Positions 1 to 6,642 of a DNA stretch of 6,642 bases are shown in pieces. The position numbers were made by a program, and so were the translations under genes. Positions within the stretch are counted from its first letter, which is position 1. Each line of letters starts with the position of its first letter. Source of the stretch: Sedimentisphaerales bacterium (GTDB lineage Bacteria; Planctomycetota; Phycisphaerae; Sedimentisphaerales; SM23-30). Where the stretch lies: positions 1 to 6,642 of the forward strand of contig DAOWIP010000542.1 of the NCBI GenBank assembly GCA_030640865.1, written 5' to 3'. Under the pieces are notes generated by a model that saw only the letters and a list, made by a program, of their open reading frames with translations, made no database searches and was not told where the DNA came from.

Positions 1-3000
1 ACCCAGCCGGATTCCGTTTCAAACAGACAATCAATTACACCACGGACCAACACCGGTTCGTTTTTATCCGCTGCGCTTAGCGACGAAAAAGGCTGCTGCG
101 ACCTTTTTGCCTCATCGCGATATATTTCCCCGACCGGTACGGCCAACGTAAAAGGCCATTCACGATACAGGCCATCACAATGAGCGAGCATTTTTTGGCC
201 CAGTTCTGAAATAAACAGGCGGGCGACGGCAGATAAATCAATATAGTCGGCCTGTTTTTGGGTAAGAAATCCACGTCCGACAATTTCACGCAATTGGCCG
301 GCAAGTCCCGACTCGTCCAAAGAAACGGTAAAATCGAGTTTCTCCAGTAGCAAATGCGTCCAGGAACCGACCTCGGCGGCTGTGGGCGAGAGAGGCTGAT
401 CGGCCAGGAATGTGGGACGCTTTTTAAATGGCTCAGTTATGGTAACCGCTCGTGGCTTCTCTCTTCCAACCGGTTTTTGAGCGTGTGCGATGTCAACAGT
501 TGAAGCAATAACAGACGGCGTCAAATCAGGTGTGAATTCGGGGTCGCCATCCAAATCAATCAGGTGTTTCAGATCGGTAACCCGGCTGCGAGCACGCAGA
601 CGCGACAGCGTTTCGTGTGGGTAACGCCAATTCAGGCGATTTATTATCTTTGTTACCTGCGGGTCTGCCGGTACTGTCTGAACTGAAGTATCACAGGAAA
701 TGAGTTCATCCAACGAAACAGGCGGCTTAGGCCGGTCGGAAAAAAGGGCTGCCTCCTGAATAATCTCGCTAACCTGTTCCGCTGGGTAAGTCGTAAGGGC
801 AAAACGGGCACTAACTTCATCCGGCGGCGCAGACTCGGCCGAGTGGTCCTCCTGCTGAAAGAAACACCGCATATCCGGATGAGCGGCCAGAGCAGGGCCA
901 AGCCAGTCGATTGGACGCAAGGCCGAACGAAGCAAAAACTCCGGCAGTTGTCCGCGTTCGTTGTGCCAACTCTGCCATTTTTTGCGTCTTTGATCCAGGT
1001 CAACGCTTGCCACCAACAGCAGCCGTTCGCGGGACCGGGTGAAGGCTACATAAAGAATCCGCATCTCCTCGGCAAGCCGGCGTTGTTTCAGCTCGTCGGC
1101 AATTACATTATGAGCGATGGTGGGCCAATTGTCTCGGCTGACGGAATCGACTATCCGCAATCCGACCGAACACGATTCGGACAAGTCAGGAAAACTCTCA
1201 AAAAGGATGGAACATCTGGTATCACGCAAATTAAATCCGCGAGCCAGGTCCGCGACGATCACCACGGGGAATTCCAGTCCCTTGCTCTTGTGCACACTCA
1301 TAATACGCACAACATTGTCGGCTTCGCTCAGAATCGGTGCCGGCCCGAAATCACCTTCCTCCTCACGGAGCTTGTCAATAAATCGCAGGAAGCGTGCCAG
1401 CCCCTGCCGAGCAAAACTGCCGAACCGCCGAGCACAATCATGCAGGTATAAGAGATTACGATGCCGCTGACGGCCGTCAGGCAAACCGGTAACATAAGCC
1501 AATAAATCAGTCTCACGATAGATGTGCCAGATAAGCTCCGCCAGGTTGCCGCGCCGGGCCAAATCACGCCAGCGGTCCAACCGTTGAAAAAACCCGGCAA
1601 GACTGTCTTTGAGAGATTCGTCCGGACCGTCTTCAATATACCGGTTGATCGCATTATAAAACGAACCATCCGGGCAATGCAGACGTATAGCGGCCAACTG
1701 CGACTCATTCAGAGCCACAAGCTCACTGCGCAATACGGAGGCCAGCGCTATATCCCGCCGAGGATTATCGAGCAATTGCAACAGGCAAATCATATCCTGA
1801 ATCTCAGTGGCGACAAAATAACCCCGGCTCAACTCCGCGTGCACCGGAATACCCATCCGTCCGAAGACCTCACTCCAGGGTTCAGCCCGCATCTTCATCG
1901 AACGCAGTAACACTACAATATCGCGATATTGAACCGGCCGTTTCTGCCCGCTATGCGGATCAACGACATTAAACTCAGCTTTGCCGTCGGGCCGATCAAG
2001 ACCGACCATTCGGCGTATCCTTTGGGCAACTATCAGTGCCTCGCGACGGGTAGCGTCGAGGTCTTCCGTCTCGCCGGCAGCGTCAGTCGTATTTGAATTG
2101 TCAGAGGGGGTTTCGTCAATATTTATACTTCGGTCAAGAAGATGTATTTCCAAAGCCGGCGTCGGTTGGTCGTTCGCCTTTTTGTCATCACTGTCAACGG
2201 CATCAGCCTCATCGGCGGCATCATAAAAATCGGCCCCATAGACCAGAGACGCATCACGATAATAATCGATACCGGCGAAAGGCAGTGTCATACAGCGGGA
2301 GAAAATATAATTAACGGCGTCAATAATCCCACGGCGTGAACGAAAATTCCTGTTCAGATCGATCTTTTTGGGGCCGGGGGCAAGCTCGGAATTCGAACCG
2401 GGGGTTAAAGGAACGAATCTCTTGAACTTTTCCAGAAAAATATCAGGATCAGCCTGGCGGAAACCATAGATGCTCTGCTTGACATCACCCACCATAAATA
2501 AGTTACCGCCCACTGTGTTCTTGTCTGTGGGGCTTGGTTTATCCGCTGTTTCTCGCTGTCCCGTTGTTTCGCTATGCTCCGTTGTTTCGCGTTGCTCGTC
2601 CCGAAGGCATTGGATAATAGCCTCTTGTAATGGTGAGATGTCCTGGTATTCGTCCACCAGGATATAGCGGAACCGACGGCGTAATTGCAGAGCCACATCC
2701 GTAGGCCCATCGGGTCCGCGTAAAAGAGTAAGACACAATCGTTCCAGATCGGCAAAATCGAGTACGTTCTGCCGTCGTTTGCTCTGCCTGTAACGCTCGG
2801 CAAACTCACTGCGTAACTGTACCAGCAGATCGACAAATGGCTCCGTGCAATGAAGCTGCCTGATAACGGCATCGGTTTCAACCGCGTACTGCCTCTGTAG
2901 CTGTTTATATTCGTCTTTAGCCTGGTCGATCAAATCCTTGACTGGCGCGATGTCTTCCGAGCACAAATCTTTCGGTCGCGTGGGAGCACGCGGCAATTTT

Positions 3001-3890
3001 TCTGTCTCTTGCAATAGCTTCAGAGTCCGCGAAAAGTCGCCGGCCGAGAGTGATTCTTTTATCTCACAAAAAGCAGACATCAATTTATCCTGAATATAAT
3101 CCGTATAAAAACTCAAGGCCGGGTAGTGTGGTATTATATTCCGGGCATACTCCAGACGGGCAATTACCCGGTCCAGTTGTGATTGTAAAACCCGCTTCCG
3201 GCGTCTGACCACGGTTAGGTTTTCCACATCGGGCTGATCGTCAGTCGAACTTCGTTCCGCTGCCGGAAGGTTCTGCCGCCAACTGTGCAGCCAGGCCTCC
3301 TGATCGTGCAGAGTATCGATAAAATTGTGCAGCCGAACCAGCAAATCGATCAGCGACCGGTCATTGCCGCCGGCACCATAAGCCTGAACAAAACCTGGAA
3401 AAACGTCGGCAGATTGATCTTGCGCCTCGGCAATGCGGCTATAGCGTTCTTCGAATAGTTCAGTCGCGATCTGCAACTTAAGAAGGTCGGCATCGTCGCC
3501 GTCGAGAATTTCATAAGTTCCGTCCAGTGGCAAATGATAAAAGAACTCGCGTAATACAGAATGGCAAAATGAATGCACGGTACCGATTTGCGCCTTGTCC
3601 AACAGAAGGAGCTGCCGCTGGAGGCGAGCGGAATAATCGGTACTGCCGATCAATCGGCGTAATTCACCGGCGATACGACTGCGCATCTCGGCGGCGGCCG
3701 ATTCGGTAAAGGTCAGCACCAGCAACTCATCGATATTGCACGGTCGCGGCGTTTCCGTAAGCAGATAAATACATCGCTGAGCCAGCACAGCCGTCTTGCC
3801 CGACCCTGCCGAGGCCGTCAGCAGCACATCGGACCCAACGGTACGTATGGCCAACTCCTGCTCACTTGTCCAGTTAATTTGCCGTTCCAC
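1..3890 (-). CDS. addA: AddA, helicase-nuclease subunit A of AddAB (3' end outside the window)
   Basis: AddA is the ATP-dependent 3'-to-5' helicase and nuclease subunit of the cytoplasmic AddAB complex, which unwinds and resects DNA double-strand ends for RecA loading. The frame is open for 1296 codons with no stop and runs off the left edge. Seen in order: Q-motif region NWTSEQELAIR (7-16), Walker A ASAGSGKT (26-33), motif Ia LTFTESAAAEM (59-69), GTVHSFC (103-109), LDFADLE (377-383), Walker B VDEYQD (412-417), motif III VGDVKQSIYGFR (467-478), motif IV NRNFRSR (513-519), DIVVLLRS (657-664), motif V VHKSKGLEFP (866-875), motif VI YVAFTRSRE (947-955). The RecB-type nuclease begins with H1179, E1244 (EWPF) and D1287 (GVIDCLFE). 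The catalytic DYKTD-type motif should lie a few codons beyond position 1. GTG 3890 is the start: an in-frame TAG lies two codons upstream, a Shine-Dalgarno is well placed, and Walker A is at the usual distance. The protein is longer than B. subtilis AddA (about 1230 residues), partly through hydrophilic inserts at about 430-460 and 554-612. Confidence 0.96.
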   Translation of the reverse strand, partial: MERQINWTSEQELAIRTVGSDVLLTASAGSGKTAVLAQRCIYLLTETPRPCNIDELLVLTFTESAAAEMRSRIAGELRRLIGSTDYSARLQRQLLLLDKAQIGTVHSFCHSVLREFFYHLPLDGTYEILDGDDADLLKLQIATELFEERYSRIAEAQDQSADVFPGFVQAYGAGGNDRSLIDLLVRLHNFIDTLHDQEAWLHSWRQNLPAAERSSTDDQPDVENLTVVRRRKRVLQSQLDRVIARLEYARNIIPHYPALSFYTDYIQDKLMSAFCEIKESLSAGDFSRTLKLLQETEKLPRAPTRPKDLCSEDIAPVKDLIDQAKDEYKQLQRQYAVETDAVIRQLHCTEPFVDLLVQLRSEFAERYRQSKRRQNVLDFADLERLCLTLLRGPDGPTDVALQLRRRFRYILVDEYQDISPLQEAIIQCLRDEQRETTEHSETTGQRETADKPSPTDKNTVGGNLFMVGDVKQSIYGFRQADPDIFLEKFKRFVPLTPGSNSELAPGPKKIDLNRNFRSRRGIIDAVNYIFSRCMTLPFAGIDYYRDASLVYGADFYDAADEADAVDSDDKKANDQPTPALEIHLLDRSINIDETPSDNSNTTDAAGETEDLDATRREALIVAQRIRRMVGLDRPDGKAEFNVVDPHSGQKRPVQYRDIVVLLRSMKMRAEPWSEVFGRMGIPVHAELSRGYFVATEIQDMICLLQLLDNPRRDIALASVLRSELVALNESQLAAIRLHCPDGSFYNAINRYIEDGPDESLKDSLAGFFQRLDRWRDLARRGNLAELIWHIYRETDLLAYVTGLPDGRQRHRNLLYLHDCARRFGSFARQGLARFLRFIDKLREEEGDFGPAPILSEADNVVRIMSVHKSKGLEFPVVIVADLARGFNLRDTRCSILFESFPDLSESCSVGLRIVDSVSRDNWPTIAHNVIADELKQRRLAEEMRILYVAFTRSRERLLLVASVDLDQRRKKWQSWHNERGQLPEFLLRSALRPIDWLGPALAAHPDMRCFFQQEDHSAESAPPDEVSARFALTTYPAEQVSEIIQEAALFSDRPKPPVSLDELISCDTSVQTVPADPQVTKIINRLNWRYPHETLSRLRARSRVTDLKHLIDLDGDPEFTPDLTPSVIASTVDIAHAQKPVGREKPRAVTITEPFKKRPTFLADQPLSPTAAEVGSWTHLLLEKLDFTVSLDESGLAGQLREIVGRGFLTQKQADYIDLSAVARLFISELGQKMLAHCDGLYREWPFTLAVPVGEIYRDEAKRSQQPFSSLSAADKNEPVLVRGVIDCLFETESGW
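2544..2597 (-). repeat. Three tandem 18-bp units inside addA (hexapeptide repeat)
   Basis: Three adjacent 18-base units encode EQRETT, EHSETT and GQRETA (AddA residues 432-449). The two units nearest the N-terminus differ at 2 of 18 bases; the third differs from its neighbour at about 6. The repeat keeps the reading frame. It sits between Walker B (VDEYQD) and motif III (VGDVKQSIY), where AddA proteins usually have a short surface connection, and is followed by a further polar stretch (ADKPSPTDKN) before conserved sequence resumes at GGNLFMVGD. The likely origin is unit duplication in a tolerant loop. Confidence 0.85.
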
Positions 3891-3896
3891 TATCTA

Positions 3897-3901
3897 TCCT
3901 T
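3897..3901 (-). promoter_or_regulatory. Shine-Dalgarno of addA
   Basis: On the coding strand AAGGA lies 6 bases before GTG 3890, a near-ideal spacing. The upstream in-frame TAG at 3894-3896 rules out any earlier start, and the next in-frame ATG is codon 69, after Walker A. Together these fix the GTG start. Confidence 0.85.
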
Positions 3902-3914
3902 CGTCAGATTAAAT

Positions 3915-3932
3915 GGTGCGATACATCGCACC
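3915..3932. repeat. Perfect 8-bp inverted repeat in the addB-addA junction
   Basis: The plus strand reads GGTGCGAT-AC-ATCGCACC, two 8-base arms around a 2-base centre. In RNA this would fold as a 7-bp GC-rich stem with a 4-base loop. It starts 4 bases after the addB stop in the direction of transcription and ends 13 bases before the addA Shine-Dalgarno. After the stem the transcript reads AUUUAAUC, too weak a U-tract for a normal intrinsic terminator. Plausible roles are an mRNA 3'-stability hairpin for addB, attenuation between the genes, or one copy of a dispersed REP-like palindrome. The sequence alone does not decide. Confidence 0.75.
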
Positions 3933-3936
3933 CTAC

Positions 3937-6642
3937 TTAACTGTTATCCTTTATCCGTTCCAGTACTTCCAGCTTGTTATATTTGGAAAGTTGTCGGTAG
4001 GGATCGCTACTGAAATCGAAACGACAGAATGTACGATAATCGCAATGGCTGCATGGGGTTTCCTTTTCGCCCAGTCGATACGGGGCCACGTCGATTTTGC
4101 CGTCCAGAATTTCGGCTGCCATCTGAGCCAGCTTATTTCGACCGTGGGTGAGCATCCGGCGCATCTCATCCGGTTCAATCACTCCGGACTTGCCGGCGTT
4201 GCGAACAGAACCATCCTTATTAACAGCAAAACTATAATACGATGACCCTTGACCGAAATTCACCGTGTGATCCAAAACGCTCAGCCATTGATGATTCATA
4301 ATGCCGGCTGCCTTGTGCAATTTTTCCGTACTTGCTATGTGCCCATCCAGAACATCTTCCGGCGGAGGTTCTTTATGCGAATCGCCCTGCCTATGGATCG
4401 GCAGATACAACGCGGCGGCAGGCTCTATAGAGCCGGTCTTCGTCCCATCCAGCAGGCTATAATGATTTTGTAAAACCAGCAGGTAACTGATCAGTTGCAG
4501 GGATAAGCCGTGATAAAACCGGACGAAGGAAAACGGCCGGGCGGAGGTTTTATAATCAATCACGCTCAGCCCCACACGTCCGTCTGGCCTGGCACTCATA
4601 TCAATCCGGTCAATCTTACCTCGCAGTACCAGTCGTCGGCCACCGGCCATCGCAATCTCCAACGCTGGTATCGCGCCGCCATCGCCAAAGCCCAACTCAC
4701 CATAACGTTGATGGAAATCGCCCGCCGCCGCCGTGGCCCGCAGTGACCGACAAAAACCGCCAAGCCGTTCGGCTGCGAGAGAAAGCAAAAATCGGTTCCG
4801 CGACGATTGTTCACGTAGTTCCGCGAAATCGCGACCCACCTCTGTTAATTTGCTCACGGCCTCGGCAATAAAATCCTCAATTTTGACATCCGACAGGTCG
4901 CTCCAGTCCAACTCCGCACGCCGCATCAGCAGAAATATCTGGTATAAAGCCTCATGGTAGAAGCTGCCCATATCCGGAGCGGCCAGTTTCAACTCCGCGC
5001 GCGGCTCAATCCTTAATACGTAACGGGCAAAAAACTGGAACGGACAGGCCGCGAACGTTTCCAGACGCGAAACACTGCCGGCGAGATTGGCGCTAAATAG
5101 TTTTTCAACCGTAACGGAATCCAGAACGGCAAGGTTGCGATAAGTCAGGCCGGCTAATCCACGACGCAAACTCCCGGCCCAGTCCTCACGGCTACGGGCA
5201 TAATGATAAAGCTGTTCCCATATCGGATCAACCGAACGATAGTCCTGTCGCGAATCTGAAAACGCACGTGCCAACTGGCCCGCCAATTGCCCTACTGTGC
5301 TAATTTTATCAATGTTCGCCTGTCCCAAATCCTCACCGAGCCGCACAAAAACAGCGTCGTCAACCGCGTTAAAAATATTATCGATAAACGAGGATGGATT
5401 CAGGACATTGGCTTTGTCGTCGGCAACAATATAGCCGGCCCACAGAAATTTGCGGGCACGGGTCAGGGCAATATAAGCCAGATAGCGCTCGTGCAGCAGT
5501 TTTTCACCGCTGGCTGGGCCTAATTCAAAACCACCTTCCTGAAGCAACTCTCGCTGCGGATCGGTAAAAAAGGCGTCCGGCGGTATCACCTGTGGGAAAT
5601 TCCGCTCATTCAACCCCAGCACAAACGCAGCTTGAATCTGCGGATGACGCGACCGCTCAATCGTACCGACCAGAACCTGATCCAGCACCGGCGGTATCAA
5701 ACGCAGCGTCATCTGCTCCCACGCCCCATCAAGAATTTCAGCGTATTCCTGTAGCGTAATCTCATTTTCACCCAGCGCAGCCACAACATCGTCTAACCGG
5801 TCGATCACATCGCTATATATTTGCTCGTGCGTTTGAGCCTGGTCGAGCCGGCCGTAGTCCTGCTCGTCCCGATACCACCGCGATAGCGACTCGGCAACTT
5901 TCAACTTCTCCAGCAAATATACAATCCGGCCGGTTATTTCACGTACCGATAGTTTTTTTTCCGGCTGAAATTGCTCACCATACAGATTAGCCCGAATCTC
6001 CAACAGCACCGCCACGGCCTTACGCCGATATGAATCAATTTGCGCAACGGTCAGATTATTGGTTGTATCAGAGGCACGCTTTTTATCAACGCGCCCCCCC
6101 TGCCAGGGCCGCTCGGCCCGCCACTGGGCCGATTGAATCCCGTGAGCGAGACAATAATTCTCCAACTCGTCCACCGCTTCCCGCGGTAGCGGTACCAAGT
6201 CGGTCTTGAGATAATCAATTACGTGTTCCGTCTTGAAATCACTTACAAGGGCCGCCAACCCGCTACGGAGCAATTCGATAAGCGGGTGATGATGAACACT
6301 GCGCCGACGGTCGATAAAATACGCGATACCATAATCGGAAAAAACCGCCTCGATCAACTCCTGGTAATCGGTAAAATCACGAAGAATAACGGCTATGTTC
6401 CGGAATCGATAGTTGTGCTCACGGCACAAACAAAAAATGTGCTGCGCCGCCGCCTCCACCTCCGCCCGCCGCTGGGGCGCCTCCACGACAACAACATTTT
6501 TCACAGGAATATCATTCAGTCCGGAAACCGTCGGCCGGGGTTGATCAACACCTTTTTCATTATGATGGTTCCGGTTCAGAAAATCCCGTTCCAGACGGGC
6601 TAACGGCTCGGATTCCTGAAAACGCGGCATAAAAAAATCAGT
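3937..6642 (-). CDS. addB: AddB, helicase-like/nuclease subunit B of AddAB (5' end outside the window)
   Basis: AddB pairs with AddA; it carries the second nuclease site and a 4Fe-4S cluster and, in B. subtilis, recognises Chi. The frame stays open to the right edge, giving 901 residues before TAA at 3937-3939. Residues below count from the in-frame Met at 6630. Seen: a helicase-like core with NIAVILRDFTDYQ (78-90), YFIDRRR (104-110), HPLIELLRS (115-123) and LENYCLAHGI (156-165); FVLGLNERNFP (336-346); YIALTRARKFLWAG (386-399). The C-terminal nuclease has RLETFAACPFQFF (522-534), MGSFYHE (554-560), GKIDRID (671-677) and VIDYKTS (690-696; D692, K694). The cluster cysteines are C529, C860, C863 and C869 in the family pattern (one distant, then C-x2-C-x5-C). 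Aligning these with B. subtilis AddB (C801, D961, from memory) implies about 270 residues missing upstream, where any Walker A would lie. The Met at 6630 is therefore internal, not the start. addA follows after 46 bases. Nothing suggests the gene is broken. Confidence 0.96.
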   Translation of the reverse strand, partial: TDFFMPRFQESEPLARLERDFLNRNHHNEKGVDQPRPTVSGLNDIPVKNVVVVEAPQRRAEVEAAAQHIFCLCREHNYRFRNIAVILRDFTDYQELIEAVFSDYGIAYFIDRRRSVHHHPLIELLRSGLAALVSDFKTEHVIDYLKTDLVPLPREAVDELENYCLAHGIQSAQWRAERPWQGGRVDKKRASDTTNNLTVAQIDSYRRKAVAVLLEIRANLYGEQFQPEKKLSVREITGRIVYLLEKLKVAESLSRWYRDEQDYGRLDQAQTHEQIYSDVIDRLDDVVAALGENEITLQEYAEILDGAWEQMTLRLIPPVLDQVLVGTIERSRHPQIQAAFVLGLNERNFPQVIPPDAFFTDPQRELLQEGGFELGPASGEKLLHERYLAYIALTRARKFLWAGYIVADDKANVLNPSSFIDNIFNAVDDAVFVRLGEDLGQANIDKISTVGQLAGQLARAFSDSRQDYRSVDPIWEQLYHYARSREDWAGSLRRGLAGLTYRNLAVLDSVTVEKLFSANLAGSVSRLETFAACPFQFFARYVLRIEPRAELKLAAPDMGSFYHEALYQIFLLMRRAELDWSDLSDVKIEDFIAEAVSKLTEVGRDFAELREQSSRNRFLLSLAAERLGGFCRSLRATAAAGDFHQRYGELGFGDGGAIPALEIAMAGGRRLVLRGKIDRIDMSARPDGRVGLSVIDYKTSARPFSFVRFYHGLSLQLISYLLVLQNHYSLLDGTKTGSIEPAAALYLPIHRQGDSHKEPPPEDVLDGHIASTEKLHKAAGIMNHQWLSVLDHTVNFGQGSSYYSFAVNKDGSVRNAGKSGVIEPDEMRRMLTHGRNKLAQMAAEILDGKIDVAPYRLGEKETPCSHCDYRTFCRFDFSSDPYRQLSKYNKLEVLERIKDNS

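Larger units (their letters stand above)
3891..3936 (-). other. addB-addA intergenic gap
   Basis: This 46-base gap separates the addB stop from the addA GTG. Same orientation and short spacing suggest one transcript. It contains a perfect inverted repeat and, next to addA, a Shine-Dalgarno. I see no convincing -35/-10 promoter pair and no U-rich terminator tail. The genes do not overlap, so classical stop-start coupling is not available; the addA ribosome site looks strong enough to act on its own. Confidence 0.8.

Noticed and set aside
843..1451. 202-codon plus-strand open frame
   Set aside because: It lies wholly antisense to addA motifs V and VI and their surroundings. The addA frame there matches a known family; the plus-strand protein shows no recognisable domain.
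1328..1708. 126-codon minus-strand frame, and similar ones at 653-1003 and 2405-2881
   Set aside because: All are in another frame of the same strand as addA, whose own frame is continuous and carries the family motifs throughout these stretches.
3902..3936. Intrinsic terminator between addB and addA
   Set aside because: The stem is present but the following AUUUAAUC is too poor in U, and placing a terminator here would separate partner subunits. Attenuation remains possible but unsupported.
3913..4245. Plus-strand frame starting at the intergenic palindrome
   Set aside because: It is antisense to the addB C-terminus, including the Fe-S cysteine codons, and has no family resemblance. Its ATG comes from the palindrome flank.
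6094..6100. Run of seven C (seven G on the coding strand) in addB
   Set aside because: Considered as a phase-variation tract, but seven bases is short, the frame is intact, and a housekeeping recombination gene is an unlikely switch target.
6223..6603. 126-codon plus-strand open frame
   Set aside because: Antisense to conserved AddB sequence (IAVILRDF, YFIDRRR, HPLIELLRS). It is a shadow of that gene.
1..6642. A new defence or mobile system
   Set aside because: Both genes are explained in full by AddAB. No extra gene, recombinase, toxin, CRISPR array, tRNA or attachment site is visible.

Overview
The window holds two long genes on the minus strand, read from the right edge to the left: addB, then addA. 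Together they encode AddAB, a two-subunit helicase-nuclease that processes double-strand DNA ends for recombination. Both genes are cut by the window edges. addB lacks its first ~270 codons, by comparison with Bacillus subtilis AddB. addA lacks its last few dozen codons, including the catalytic DYKTD-type motif of its nuclease. No complete gene lies in the window. Long plus-strand and off-frame reading frames are shadows of these two genes.

Layout from right to left: addB (6642 down to 3937) carries a helicase-like middle, then a C-terminal RecB-family nuclease with all four iron-sulfur cysteines. A 46-base gap follows (3936-3891), with a perfect 8-base-pair inverted repeat and a clear Shine-Dalgarno. 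addA starts at GTG 3890 and stays open for 1296 codons to position 3. I translated this frame by hand and found no stop. It contains every expected UvrD/RecB-type (SF1A) helicase motif and the start of the nuclease domain.

How the genes work together (known from the family): AddA supplies the ATP-driven 3'-to-5' translocation and one nuclease active site. AddB supplies a second nuclease site, the iron-sulfur-stabilised fold and, in B. subtilis, Chi recognition. The resected end is then handed to RecA. Same strand, short gap and functional pairing argue for one transcript.

Organism: the protein type is AddAB (two nucleases, Fe-S AddB), not RecBCD. G+C is roughly one half by eye. The style of both proteins, including AddA linkers longer than in Firmicutes, made me think of Planctomycetota (Phycisphaerae-like). 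This is a weak guess. No rRNA, tRNA, insertion sequence, CRISPR array or phage gene is visible.

I do not see a new biological system here: this is a housekeeping recombination locus. The points worth a second look are small: a three-copy hexapeptide repeat inserted between helicase motifs II and III of AddA, an acidic linker in AddA, the palindrome in the gene junction, and an A8 run in addB.
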